Assembly: GCF_963666195.1 (NCBI RefSeq) | Contig: NZ_OY762653.1 | Coordinates: 1,426,001 to 1,490,000 of the forward strand | DNA length: 64,000 nt | Source of the DNA: Trichococcus shcherbakoviae | GTDB lineage: Bacteria; Bacillota; Bacilli; Lactobacillales; Aerococcaceae | Reading direction: 5' to 3' | Part shown: positions 54,239 through 63,743 of the stretch, in pieces | Position numbering within the stretch: position 1 is the first letter of the stretch | Layout: each line of letters opens with the position of its first letter | Notes under the pieces: model-generated | The model's input: only the letters and a program-made list of their open reading frames with translations | The model's database searches: none | Told to the model about the DNA's origin: nothing | Program-made: the position numbers and the translations under genes

Positions 54239-55084
54239 TTATTGCGTGAGCGAATTTAATTTACTCGTTTCTTTTTTTATTTCCCTATGCCAAATGTAGA
54301 AAAGCGAACCCGTGTAGAGGTATTGCATAATAAATTGAAGGATTTCCGGTTTGGAATACCATCCGAACAGGACATACAGAGGCAAGCCAAGCAGTCCTTC
54401 TTTATGGTAAAAAATAGTCTCCGATAGGTCAAAGGCTTTAATAAATAGCGGGCTCTCGCTAGATAATAGGTTCATGGAGCCAAGAGCGGATAAGCCTTCA
54501 TGGATACCGTAACCAAGCAAAAAGCCGGCTTGCAGGATGAGATAGGCCAAGGTGATGTTGAACAGAATCCTTAAATTGACTTTCACCAGCGAATGATTGA
54601 TCAGGACTGCCAAAACCAAAGCCGATGCGATACCTGTAAACAGCGCAGCGATGGCGTACTGTCCGGCAAAAGTGAAGATCGCAACCTCTACGCCCTCACG
54701 CGCGACCATTATGAAAGCAACGCTGGCAATCCCGAAGGCAGATAGATTTTGGCTGACACTGCTTTCCACAGTTGAGACCATGTTTCGGCCGTGCTTAATC
54801 ATCCAGTAGATGAACGTAGTCACCAATGCCAACGCAACGAAACTTGCTCCGCTCTCCCATAATTTTGCCACTTGATCCATTTTGTCGATCGCTTTGGACA
54901 GGATGTAAAGAATGCCCCCGATTCCAAGCGATGCAACAATGCCACCAATTGTCCCATAGTAAACATATTTCCGCAAAGACTCATTTTTGCTTTTCCTCAA
55001 ATACTGAAGAATGATGCTGACGATAAGGAATGCTTCCAAGCCTTCCCTGCAACCCATGATAAACGCGGGCAGAAATGTATCCAT
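54239..55084 (-). CDS. FTR1/EfeU-family iron permease
   Basis: 281 residues, seven hydrophobic segments, with two REGxE motifs (REGLE at 13-17 and REGVE near 129) that bind Fe in this family. It imports ferric or ferrous iron. The EfeO/EfeB partners are absent. A Fur-type dyad lies 50 bp upstream. AAAGGAGAATCACT precedes the ATG. Iron uptake next to a copper island fits replacement of iron displaced by copper, which is inference. Confidence 0.9.
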   Translation of the reverse strand: MDTFLPAFIMGCREGLEAFLIVSIILQYLRKSKNESLRKYVYYGTIGGIVASLGIGGILYILSKAIDKMDQVAKLWESGASFVALALVTTFIYWMIKHGRNMVSTVESSVSQNLSAFGIASVAFIMVAREGVEVAIFTFAGQYAIAALFTGIASALVLAVLINHSLVKVNLRILFNITLAYLILQAGFLLGYGIHEGLSALGSMNLLSSESPLFIKAFDLSETIFYHKEGLLGLPLYVLFGWYSKPEILQFIMQYLYTGSLFYIWHREIKKETSKLNSLTQ

Positions 55085-55137
55085 AGTGATTCTCCTTTAA
55101 ATGTATTAGTCCAGACCGTATTATTTCATGATGTAAT

Positions 55138-55152
55138 TGAGAACGATTCTCA
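55138..55152 (-). promoter_or_regulatory. Fur-type box
   Basis: TGAGAA-CGA-TTCTCA, extended by ATT on each side, close to the Gram-positive Fur box core. It lies upstream of the FTR1 gene. Confidence 0.65.
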
Positions 55153-55350
55153 TTCACATCATTATGGGGGCATCGGTTTAACTTGTCAATGAGAAAATTC
55201 TAATTTTAAAAGATATCGTTCTATCCGAGGCGTTGTCAGGAATCCAGGGGTTAGGTGGAAGACTCCACTTTACTCGGAACACGTTTCAGCACGAGATCCA
55301 CTAATCCTCACTCAAGCGAGGATGTTCTGGTATCGACGGCTCTATTGTAA

Positions 55351-55378
55351 ACATATGTATATATTTGTTTACATATGT
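55351..55378 (+). promoter_or_regulatory. Operator palindromes before antitoxin gene
   Basis: ACATATGT at 55351-55358 and 55371-55378, spaced two helical turns apart (20 bp), each within a longer GTAAACATATGTAT-like repeat. The spacing suits binding of an RHH antitoxin. Confidence 0.6.
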
Positions 55379-55414
55379 ATTATAATGGTTGCATAATAAA
55401 GGAGGCGAATTTCC

Positions 55415-55705
55415 ATGGCTACAATCAGAATTGACGATGAACTCAAAAAAGACGCTGACAAAATGTTTGATGAAGTTGGGATGAATACTTCAGTTGCTGT
55501 AAAAATATTTCTTACGAGATTTGTCAAAACAGGTAAATTTCCCTTTGAAATTGAAGCCTTCGATTATCAACCAAGTGAAGAAACAAAAGAAGCATTCGAA
55601 GAAACTGCTGAAATGATAAAGAGATCAGATCTGGAGAATAAGGAAGATTTGAACAGCTACTTCTCAAGAATGAAACGAGAAGCAGATGAGGAAATGCATG
55701 CTTAA
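55415..55705 (+). CDS. RelB/DinJ-family antitoxin, orphan
   Basis: 96 residues: N-terminal ribbon-helix-helix (ATIRIDDELKKDADKMFDEVGMNTSVAVKIFLTRFV) and an acidic C-terminus. AAAGGAGGCGAATTTCC precedes the ATG. No YafQ/RelE-like toxin gene follows; a terminator comes 22 bp after the stop. It is an orphan antitoxin or a repressor that has lost its partner. Confidence 0.85.
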   Translation: MATIRIDDELKKDADKMFDEVGMNTSVAVKIFLTRFVKTGKFPFEIEAFDYQPSEETKEAFEETAEMIKRSDLENKEDLNSYFSRMKREADEEMHA

Positions 55706-55726
55706 CTTTTACATCAGAAAAAATTA

Positions 55727-55767
55727 AAGAAGATGACCCCGATTGCTTATCGAGATCATCTTCTTTA
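55727..55767 (+). terminator. Terminator after antitoxin gene
   Basis: AAAGAAGATGA / TCATCTTCTTT stem with an interior ...CGAT/ATCG... pairing and a T-rich end. Confidence 0.85.
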
Positions 55768-55891
55768 TGTTGCATCTTGCATGCCTTTGTAGTGTAATTT
55801 TCTAATTCTCTGTTGAATCAAGGTAAAATGTCAGCCCTGGTTTACACCCTTGCTTTTGCCGTGATCAGCTAGCTCTGGAGATATGTTGTGT

Positions 55892-56713
55892 TTATTCCCA
55901 AACGGGTATGGACGATTTGTTGGTAACTTCATCTATGATTTTTTCGACTTCAGGAGTTTGATAATAATCGACGATGATTTGGAAATCAGGATCTTCAGTT
56001 TCATCTTCTCGGGAAGCAATCACATTATAATATGGCTTGGATGATTCAGCCACAGGTTCAAGGAAAATAGCATCCTCAGTAGGCACTAAGCCTGCATCGG
56101 CAGCCATGTCATTATTGACTACGGAGGCGTCAACGTCGGTCATAGCGCGAGCAGTTTGATTGGCAGCCAGGACAGTAAATTTTAGGTTTTTCGGATTTGA
56201 AGTGATGTCATTTACAGTAGGTAATAAGCCCTTCTCTGCATCCAATTCAATCAGTCCGGCAGCCTGCAACAACAGCAACGCTCTGGATTCGTTCGAAACA
56301 TCATCCGGTATCGCGATTTCCCCACCATCCGGTATTTCATCTACAGATGTGTGTTTTTCGGAAAAAAGACCCATCGGATTCAGTGTTGTATAGGCGATTG
56401 TCGTGTTGCTGTATCCCGCATCTTCATTCACTTGTTCCATGTAAATTTCAGTCAAAGCCGCGTGCAGATCAATTTCGCCCTCTTCCAAAGCTTGGATCGG
56501 TTTCACATATTCCGTGAATTTTACCAGCTCGATTCTTACGGGTTCGTTGTTTTCTTCAAGTTGTTCTTGAACATGTTCCCACACCTCATTCCGTTCACCG
56601 ACAACGCCAATTTTCACAGTCCGGATATCTTCTTGAGCCGCTTCCTGGCCGCACGCAGCGAGAAACAATGCCGCTGCCCCAACCGTTACTAAACTTTTAA
56701 ATATTTTTTTCAT
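55892..56713 (-). CDS. metQ: MetQ/NlpA-family substrate-binding lipoprotein
   Basis: 273 residues with signal peptide and lipobox FLAAC (Cys21). The fold motifs of the NlpA family are present ([41 protein letters not shown]), but the usual ligand-region sequence near residue 85 reads [13 protein letters not shown]. It would deliver methionine (perhaps its sulfoxide) to an ABC importer; no metN/metI are in the window. Its start overlaps msrA by 17 bp. Confidence 0.85.
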   Translation of the reverse strand: MKKIFKSLVTVGAAALFLAACGQEAAQEDIRTVKIGVVGERNEVWEHVQEQLEENNEPVRIELVKFTEYVKPIQALEEGEIDLHAALTEIYMEQVNEDAGYSNTTIAYTTLNPMGLFSEKHTSVDEIPDGGEIAIPDDVSNESRALLLLQAAGLIELDAEKGLLPTVNDITSNPKNLKFTVLAANQTARAMTDVDASVVNNDMAADAGLVPTEDAIFLEPVAESSKPYYNVIASREDETEDPDFQIIVDYYQTPEVEKIIDEVTNKSSIPVWE

Positions 56714-57245
56714 GTTTGTCCGCCTCTCCCCATACTTCGTTTAAGCGATTTTGCCTGTCTTCTTCCAAAGGGATCATCCGCTCATGGTTTCCCTCTTTTT
56801 TATAAAAATCCTGATGGTACTCTTCCGCAGGATAAAAGATGCTTGCAGGTGAAATTTGCGTGACGATCGTTGTAGCGATTGCCAGCTTATCTTTCAGCTC
56901 CTCTTTTGAGCGTTCCGCAATTTCTTTCTGTGTTTCCGAGTGATAAAAGATTTCCGGACGGTACGACGAGCCGCGGTCCATGAACTGTCCCATGGCATCT
57001 GTCGGATCCGTTTGTTGCCAATAAATATCCAGCAACTCCCCATAGGAAATCATACTATTATCAAAAGTGATCTGGATCGCCTCTGTGTGCCCGGTTCCTC
57101 CTGCCTTCACTTCCTCATACGTCGGATTTTCTTTGAAACCGCCAGTATAGCCGGAAACGACGGACTCGATTCCAGATTGTTCATCAAACGGTTCAAGCAT
57201 ACACCAGAAACAACCTCCGGCAAGTGTTGCAATTTCTTTAGACAT
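56697..57245 (-). CDS. msrA: Peptide methionine sulfoxide reductase MsrA
   Basis: 182 residues from the ATG at 57245 (GGGGGAGAATAAGAAT upstream). Catalytic Cys12 in GGCFWCML, then [16 protein letters not shown] and GHTEAIQI. It reduces methionine-S-sulfoxide in proteins. The overlap with a MetQ gene suggests methionine repair and uptake are linked; copper-driven oxidation would make this useful. Confidence 0.95.
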   Translation of the reverse strand: MSKEIATLAGGCFWCMLEPFDEQSGIESVVSGYTGGFKENPTYEEVKAGGTGHTEAIQITFDNSMISYGELLDIYWQQTDPTDAMGQFMDRGSSYRPEIFYHSETQKEIAERSKEELKDKLAIATTIVTQISPASIFYPAEEYHQDFYKKEGNHERMIPLEEDRQNRLNEVWGEADKHEKNI

Positions 57246-57502
57246 ATTCTTATTCTCCCCCAAATGACGCTTCGCCAACTCATGACGTTTTTTCATTATA
57301 TAACAGGAAGTTACTTTTAGATAGTGAAACAAAAACGATCAATAATGATCGCTTTATCCGAACACCCTGGATTACCCATTTTTGAAAATCATTGACTTTT
57401 CCTGTAATTAAATTATCCTATAAACATACCAGAAATGAGTGTTATGAAAATCGATGCGCTTTCATCGGAAGCGTATTGATGATTCAGGATAGCGAGGGAA
57501 AC

Positions 57503-58369
57503 ATGCAAAAGACAAAAAATCAGACACAAATCTATGCCTTTGTTACAGTGCTGCTATGGGCATCGGCATTTGTTTTCACAAAAATCGCGCTGACTTACTA
57601 CACGGCAGAAGCGATAGGCGTTCTCCGTTATGTGATCGCTTCGCTATTATTCATTGTAATCGGGGTTTTCCAAAAAATTGGATTGCCGGAGAAAAAAGAT
57701 ATCCCTAAATTCCTGCTGGCCGGTGCTTTAGGGTTTTCGCTCTATATGATCACCTTCAACCAGGCTTCAAAATCGCTGACGGCCGCAACAGGCAGTGTTG
57801 TCATCGCCTCCGCGCCTATCTTGACGGCCCTGTTTGCTTGGATGATATTCAAGGAACGAATCTGCTCGCTGGGATGGGTCGCAATCATCATTGAATTCAT
57901 CGGAATACTGATTTTGACATTATGGAATGGTATCCTTTCGGTGAACGCAGGTATTTTCTGGATGTTTGGCGCAGCCGTCTGCATCAGTGGCTATAATCTG
58001 CTGCAACGTTCCTTGTTGAAAAAATACTCTGCCTTACAATCAACAGCTTACAGCGTTTTGGCTGGAACCCTGTTTCTGCTGTGGTACTTACCGGATGCGG
58101 CGGTCCAATTCGGCAATGCCCCACTTCAGCAGTTGCTAGTGATGATTTTTCTGGGTGTATTCCCCAGTGCACTTGCGTATATGTTGTGGGCAAAAGCGCT
58201 GATGCTCGCACAAAAAACAAGCGAGGTAACGAATTACATGTTTGTTACGCCATTGCTGGCCGCTTTGATGGGCTTCCTCATAATGGGAGAGATCCCTGCA
58301 TTGTCGACATGGTTGGGCGGCCTGATGATCTTTGCCGGCTTGTTGCTGTTCAAAAAAGCCAATACGTGA
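57503..58369 (+). CDS. EamA-family (DMT) transporter
   Basis: 288 residues from the ATG at 57503 (GCGAGGGAAAC upstream); earlier in-frame ATGs lack a site. Ten hydrophobic segments in two EamA repeats (WASAFVFTKIALTYYTAEAIG; SGYNLLQRSLLKKYSALQS). Such proteins export amino acids or other metabolites; the substrate cannot be told. It is divergent from msrA-metQ. Confidence 0.85.
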   Translation: MQKTKNQTQIYAFVTVLLWASAFVFTKIALTYYTAEAIGVLRYVIASLLFIVIGVFQKIGLPEKKDIPKFLLAGALGFSLYMITFNQASKSLTAATGSVVIASAPILTALFAWMIFKERICSLGWVAIIIEFIGILILTLWNGILSVNAGIFWMFGAAVCISGYNLLQRSLLKKYSALQSTAYSVLAGTLFLLWYLPDAAVQFGNAPLQQLLVMIFLGVFPSALAYMLWAKALMLAQKTSEVTNYMFVTPLLAALMGFLIMGEIPALSTWLGGLMIFAGLLLFKKANT

Positions 58370-58472
58370 TAGGCACATCGTCAACAACAACGTTATCTTA
58401 GAGGATATGTTCGCAAAGATTCGCTATCATTTCGGCGACTGATTCGTTGAATGGATTTTTGTTAAAGCATAT

Positions 58473-58520
58473 GAAAAGCGCCTTCCGATACGGACTTTCG
58501 TATCGAGAGGCGCTTTTGCT
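58473..58520. terminator. Terminator between EamA and M24-like genes
   Basis: GAAAAGCGCCTT-CGATACG / CGTATCG-AGAGGCGCTTTT; strong, usable by both converging genes. Confidence 0.9.
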
Positions 58521-58593
58521 ATCTTCACTTTTGAATCCAAACTTAGCTTCTGCTGACATCCCTTGGAAAAAGAATGCTAGTGTTTGAAGTTAG

Positions 58594-59982
58594 TTATTCT
58601 ATCTTAAAAGCTTTTTCCTTCGCTAAATAGAATGGGCGTAAATACGCGACTGTGTTGGATAATGGCAACACATCCACACTTAGGTTGATATTCAATACAT
58701 TTGTTAAATAGTCCCTTCTGACAGAAATACGTTCCCATAATTCCGGATAAGATTTTTGTATTTCATGCTGGAGGTTTTCATCAGCTATAGCTACGCACTC
58801 TTCGGCACTCACTCCGGTATACCCAGGTACCGATGGGATGATATCGATCTGCAGAATCATGCCGCTTTTCAGTTTCTCAGAAGAATCTGCATAGATTGGG
58901 GAGGACATCCATTCTTCATCCGCTGTCAGATGCCCTGGATTCAAATGCCAATGATATTTGCTTTTAGGGGATACATCCTCAATAAGCTGGTACAATTCAT
59001 TTCCGGCCATTCCAACTTTTATGTTTTCCAGCCAACTGACTACAGCTGCAAAATACGGTTTTGCTACGGCTTCCAAATAATCTCTTTGCGTATCCGGAAG
59101 TTGCTCTGCTTGCTCAACCACAAACCCGGTTCGACTGGATAAACCACCTTTGAATCCGGTGGTCAGGGACATAGGATCGCCCAACTGAATTTCTTTGTGA
59201 GTGGGATATATATTGGCAAGTTCAAAGCGCTGCCCTGCTGCCGCAATCGTGACGACTGAATTGTACTGCCCATCGGCGTTCAACAAATTTCCGATTTCTG
59301 TTTCTTTGCAGCCCGGTTCAATAGCATTCATGGCACGTAACATACAGCGCGAAGACAGGTTAGCGCCATATTCGTAATGCGCGATTTCGTTGGCGTTATT
59401 CGTGGTCCGGACTCCGTTATCCCCAATCATCACATACGCACCATTAACTAACTCACACTCTGTTGGGATTGTATTTTTGAGGGCATCTACAATAAAATAC
59501 GGTACATCAAACAGTGTGGACGGATCGCTTTGCTTCGTCGTAAACATTTTCCAGCCGATAACACCGACCCGTTTCTTTTTGGCGATACCCAAATCAAGGA
59601 ATATGGATTCAAGTGTTTTTTCATTCTCCATCGGCTGGTTAGGCAATGAGAACTGTGGGTAATGGATCAAATCGGCCGAAACACGTGCATGCGCACATAG
59701 CTTTAAATTCTCGTTGCCAAGAATCAAGGTAAATTTCTCTGGCCTTTCGACAACTAGCAGACCTTCTTCAAAACGGGGAATAAAGCCGGTTAAATACTCA
59801 AAATTGCTTGCATGCTCTTTATCCGCGTAAATGACCAAAGCCTCAAAGTTCTCCTCACTCATTCTCTGCAACAGTTTTTGTTTCCGTTCAGCAATCGTTT
59901 CAGCATTTAAAAAAGTAGGGGCAACATGCTCGAACACTTGCGGCTCGGGTATACTCTCTAATGTAATTTTTTTGTTCAGCAT
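58594..59982 (-). CDS. M24-family protein, metal ligands apparently lost
   Basis: 462 residues with the creatinase-like N-terminal domain and the pita-bread C-terminal part of Xaa-Pro peptidases (HLNPGHLTADEEW, KLKSGMILQIDIIPS, SAEECVAIAD). Where active enzymes have Asp ligands (GYCSDTTRTF-like) it reads GGLSSRTGFVV, and the first Glu position reads LQIDIIP. It is therefore probably a non-peptidase relative. AGAGGAGAATAGT precedes the ATG. It lies 80 bp downstream of map on the same strand. Confidence 0.7.
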   Translation of the reverse strand: MLNKKITLESIPEPQVFEHVAPTFLNAETIAERKQKLLQRMSEENFEALVIYADKEHASNFEYLTGFIPRFEEGLLVVERPEKFTLILGNENLKLCAHARVSADLIHYPQFSLPNQPMENEKTLESIFLDLGIAKKKRVGVIGWKMFTTKQSDPSTLFDVPYFIVDALKNTIPTECELVNGAYVMIGDNGVRTTNNANEIAHYEYGANLSSRCMLRAMNAIEPGCKETEIGNLLNADGQYNSVVTIAAAGQRFELANIYPTHKEIQLGDPMSLTTGFKGGLSSRTGFVVEQAEQLPDTQRDYLEAVAKPYFAAVVSWLENIKVGMAGNELYQLIEDVSPKSKYHWHLNPGHLTADEEWMSSPIYADSSEKLKSGMILQIDIIPSVPGYTGVSAEECVAIADENLQHEIQKSYPELWERISVRRDYLTNVLNINLSVDVLPLSNTVAYLRPFYLAKEKAFKIE

Positions 59983-60062
59983 ACTATTCTCCTCTTTCGT
60001 CTTTGATAATAGCTTTTACGTCACTTTAAAATCAACTTCCGCACTCTTATGTTTTGATTGCC

Positions 60063-60815
<753 letters not shown>

Positions 60816-60901
60816 TCACTTCTTAAAGCATTTTTGATTATCTTTCCAGTTAGATTCTATCACAAACGGAAGAAATATTTCTTCAGCGACACCAAATAAA
60901 G

Positions 60902-61285
60902 CTATCTCTTTTTGAATGGCACAAATTTTTTAACAATCCATTTTGCGCAGAAAAATCCTATCGCCAACGAGCCGAGTAATAGCAGTAGCGAAGGGACTAA
61001 CTTATTGAGTCCCTCGCCATAGAAATAATCGTGAAAAATCTGCATACCTGCGAATATTATCCCGGCGGAAATAACACTGCCGACCACGTAGTAGAGGCCC
61101 GTAGTCAAGGAGCTGCTCCTATGATGCACGTGCTCATCGGGATTGTTCATGCTCCCTCCCGAGTGCGTGAGATTCGGGCCATCAAACTTGTTGTTTGCAC
61201 CCTGACCGATATTGACTCTGGAATAGATGGAACTGTCCACATTACTTTTGTCGTCGTACTTTTTCTGATTGTCTCGCGTACTCAT
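60902..61285 (-). CDS. Membrane protein with hydrophilic N-terminus
   Basis: 127 residues: a polar, Asn/Ser-rich N-terminal 60 residues and two hydrophobic segments (~63-82, ~95-113) with a basic end (KKFVPFKKR). AAAGCGGGTGCAGGA lies upstream. No family is recognised. First or last of a same-strand group of small membrane genes up to 62313. Confidence 0.6.
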   Translation of the reverse strand: MSTRDNQKKYDDKSNVDSSIYSRVNIGQGANNKFDGPNLTHSGGSMNNPDEHVHHRSSSLTTGLYYVVGSVISAGIIFAGMQIFHDYFYGEGLNKLVPSLLLLLGSLAIGFFCAKWIVKKFVPFKKR

Positions 61286-61323
61286 TCCTGCACCCGCTTT
61301 CTTTTAAATACAAAGCTTCCGTT

Positions 61324-61716
61324 TTAGAGATCCGTTTGCTTCAAATTCATAAGGCTATTGCGTACTCTGGCAATAAGGGCAGTGGTTACAAAAAGAATAA
61401 CACCAACCTTGTTGAACAGTAGAAATACATGAAAAATAGCTCCAAAAGAGTTGGTCTTATGATACCCACTCAGCAACAGCAATGGAAAAACCGTAACCAG
61501 CATCGTCAAATAATGAACCATAATCTGCTTGCGGAAGCTCCACTGTTTTAACTCATATATGATGCTTGCCAGTCCCAAGAACAAGGCCATGAATCCATAA
61601 AAAAGAAAAACCTTTGCATCGGCTGCTCTTCCCTGAAAATTATTCCATGCATACATTGACAGCATAACAGCAAAGGGAAGAGTTCCTCTGATCAATCCTT
61701 TTAAGAAAAGCTTCAT
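61324..61716 (-). CDS. DUF3021-like membrane protein
   Basis: 130 residues from the ATG at 61716 (AAAGGGGATAAAA upstream); four hydrophobic segments with a short basic loop (ELKQWSFRKQIMVHYLTM), the layout of DUF3021 proteins. Those are often next to LytTR regulators, but none is here. Probably co-transcribed with its neighbours. Confidence 0.6.
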   Translation of the reverse strand: MKLFLKGLIRGTLPFAVMLSMYAWNNFQGRAADAKVFLFYGFMALFLGLASIIYELKQWSFRKQIMVHYLTMLVTVFPLLLLSGYHKTNSFGAIFHVFLLFNKVGVILFVTTALIARVRNSLMNLKQTDL

Positions 61717-61746
61717 TTTTATCCCCTTTCGCAAGTACCCCTTGAA

Positions 61747-61950
61747 TCAATTCACTACTATGAAAAATATCGGGATCCAGAATAGTGTCGTTATGATGAT
61801 GGCTCCGATCAAAGCTACCAAAACCAGCCGTGCTTGCTGCACATTTTGTGTTGCTTTGACTTTTTTATAAAGAAAAAAGAGCAGACCGACTATGACCAGC
61901 AAAAAAATACCATAAATCAAAAAGCCTGCGGGTTGATTAGTGGCTGACAT
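61747..61950 (-). CDS. Small two-helix membrane protein
   Basis: 67 residues: segments ~10-27 and ~43-65 around a basic, Gln-rich loop (KKVKATQNVQQAR). AAGAGGAGATGAACTATT precedes the ATG. It lies between two other small membrane genes on the same strand. No family recognised. Confidence 0.6.
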   Translation of the reverse strand: MSATNQPAGFLIYGIFLLVIVGLLFFLYKKVKATQNVQQARLVLVALIGAIIITTLFWIPIFFIVVN

Positions 61951-61971
61951 AATAGTTCATCTCCTCTTGTA

Positions 61972-62313
61972 TCATCCTTGATTTTGAGTATTCCGTGTTT
62001 CTATGCTGCTCTCAATCTTACTTTTGGCAAAAAGCAGCAAAAACAGGACCAGCAGAACTATTGCATTCAGGAGCAAGCCTATATGAGAAGGCAGGATATT
62101 AACGAGTATGGCCAGCACGACCAAGTTGAAAACATCTATAATCAGAGAAACCAATTTTTTCTCAGTCGCTTTTCTGCTGTAGACAAACAATAAAGCACTG
62201 CCAAGCCCGATCACGAACCACCAGAACAAAGGGACGTTTGGGTATTGGACTGCTCCAATTAGCGAAGTGCACGCGAATACGTAAGCGAAAAGATTGGATT
62301 TATTAGTAATCAT
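61972..62313 (-). CDS. Small polytopic membrane protein
   Basis: 113 residues, four hydrophobic segments in two pairs separated by SRKATEKKL. AGAAAGAAGGTATATC precedes the ATG. It starts divergently from the XRE gene at 62516 across a 200-bp AT-rich gap and could be its target. Confidence 0.6.
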   Translation of the reverse strand: MITNKSNLFAYVFACTSLIGAVQYPNVPLFWWFVIGLGSALLFVYSRKATEKKLVSLIIDVFNLVVLAILVNILPSHIGLLLNAIVLLVLFLLLFAKSKIESSIETRNTQNQG

Positions 62314-62515
62314 GATATACCTTCTTTCTCGCTATGTATAAATACGTTTTTTTATTAACATTTTTTATGATACTATTGTAACAAATATTTTATTTTTTAT
62401 ATAGAAGGAAAATATTTCTCCAATGTAAAGCAGAAGTTGCTAGCAATTTAAGTGGTTTCTTTATTACTATGGACATAGGCAAAGAACCAATAAAAAGAAA
62501 CGAGAGGGGATTACA

Positions 62516-62956
62516 ATGAGTACAGGGAGTATTTTAAAAATCCAGCGGCAAGAACGCGGTATTTCGCAATTGCAACTTGCCGAGCAATTGCATGTTAGCC
62601 GACAATCCATATCAAGCTGGGAAAATGATCGGGCTTATCCCTCTTTAGACAATTTAATTGCTTTATCTGAACTTTATCGTATTTCGATTGATGACTTGCT
62701 CAAGGATAATGAGGAACTGCGACAAAAAATCGAGAGAAATCAAAATCGAGTTCAGCAATATGATGAGCATCTTATGGAAATAGATACCTCAATTTCAGAT
62801 ATCCAGAAGGGGGCTTTTGACTATGAAAAGAAAGACGAATTCCTTTTTTGTTTAACTCTCATCTGCTTGGGAATTTTGCTGCTACCTTTGGGTCCGGTAA
62901 TCCCGATAAGCTACTTTATAGTTAAGAGAAATAGCAAAAAAGGAGGGAATGAATAA
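62516..62956 (+). CDS. Membrane-anchored XRE-family regulator
   Basis: 146 residues: HTH (ISQLQLAEQLHVSRQSISSWENDRAYPSLDNLIALSELYRISIDDLL), coiled coil (~65-95), then two hydrophobic segments (~112-128, ~131-143). AGAGGGGATTACA precedes the ATG. It is a clear paralogue of the protein at 15906-16427. Both are followed by a small membrane gene and a secreted or membrane-active-like peptide gene, and both probably act at the membrane. Confidence 0.85.
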   Translation: MSTGSILKIQRQERGISQLQLAEQLHVSRQSISSWENDRAYPSLDNLIALSELYRISIDDLLKDNEELRQKIERNQNRVQQYDEHLMEIDTSISDIQKGAFDYEKKDEFLFCLTLICLGILLLPLGPVIPISYFIVKRNSKKGGNE

Positions 62957-63164
62957 CTCGATGAAAAATAGAATTGATAGCGGATGGGTCTACGCGGTTA
63001 TTGCTCTGAATATTTTACTATTCTATTATCTTTTTGCTAAGACCGGAAACGCCATTTTCCTGATTTTATTTTTTGTAGAATGGATTGGGTTTACGGTATA
63101 TGGATTCATTTTAATTCTTAAACCTTTACTTACCTCCCACAAAAAAAATCGACACGGAAAATAA
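62949..63164 (+). CDS. Small two-helix membrane protein
   Basis: 71 residues; the start overlaps the regulator's last codons (AGGAGGGA upstream), so translation is coupled. Segments ~16-33 and ~36-58, basic tail (KPLLTSHKKNRHGK). No family is recognised. Confidence 0.65.
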   Translation: MNNSMKNRIDSGWVYAVIALNILLFYYLFAKTGNAIFLILFFVEWIGFTVYGFILILKPLLTSHKKNRHGK

Positions 63165-63212
63165 AAACTTCTACAAATTCGGAGGCGTATCTGAATTTGT
63201 AGAAGTTTTTAT
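63161..63212. terminator. Perfect 20-bp stem terminator
   Basis: ATAAAAACTTCTACAAATTC and its exact complement with a 12-nt loop; shared by the XRE operon and the converging peptide gene. Confidence 0.9.
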
Positions 63213-63234
63213 GGTAAATCTTTTTACCGGATAA

Positions 63235-63471
63235 TTAGAATACCAAAGTCATAATAGCTGCAGTTACAATATTAGCCACACTGTGGCTCATCCCCACATC
63301 TCTGCATGCTTGATATACTGCATCTTGAATGGTTCCAGTAGCGTTCTCTATAAAACTTAATAACGTTTCTAACCCCATGTATGCAGCAATGAACTTCTTC
63401 ACTGACAGTGGTAGCTTGTCATAGCCCGCCCGAATGATTTTAACAGCCCAAGTGAATTTCCCACGTTGCAC
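63235..63471 (-). pseudogene. Bacteriocin-like peptide gene with damaged 5' end
   Basis: The frame is open from ~63501 and ends at 63235, encoding ~87 residues: an amphipathic part (KIIRAGYDKLPLSVKKFIAAY) and a hydrophobic C-terminus (VANIVTAAIMTLVF). There is no ATG with a ribosome site in frame; GTG at 63471 is the only candidate. Just upstream GAGAGGTAATG is followed at once by TAA. The start is thus probably broken. Similarity to secreted peptides is by character only. Confidence 0.45.
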
Positions 63472-63639
63472 TTGCTGTATTATACTGTTTTGGTAAGCAA
63501 TTTATGCTTTACATTACCTCTCAATAACTTTACATAGATCCCTTTACATGAATCTCTCCTGCCAGAGCAGTCATGCTCTGACCTTCTTTCGGGACAAACA
63601 GTATGTTCCTATTGGATGAAAGAACCCGCTTATGATACT

Positions 63640-63738
63640 CTATTTCTTTTTTAAGAAATAACGGATGATCCAACCTAGAATTGCGGTAATAGCTAGTGCG
63701 CTCACTAACGTCCACACAGCATCGAAAACTTCAATCAT
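63640..63738 (-). CDS. 32-residue membrane peptide
   Basis: ATG at 63738 with AGAGGAGTAAGGGCC upstream. The peptide has a single helix (VWTLVSALAITAILGWIIRYF) and ends in KKK. Length, one helix and charged C-terminus resemble type I toxins of the Fst/holin-like kind, or a small membrane regulator. It directly follows the partial gene at the right edge. Confidence 0.55.
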   Translation of the reverse strand: MIEVFDAVWTLVSALAITAILGWIIRYFLKKK

Positions 63739-63743
63739 GGCCC

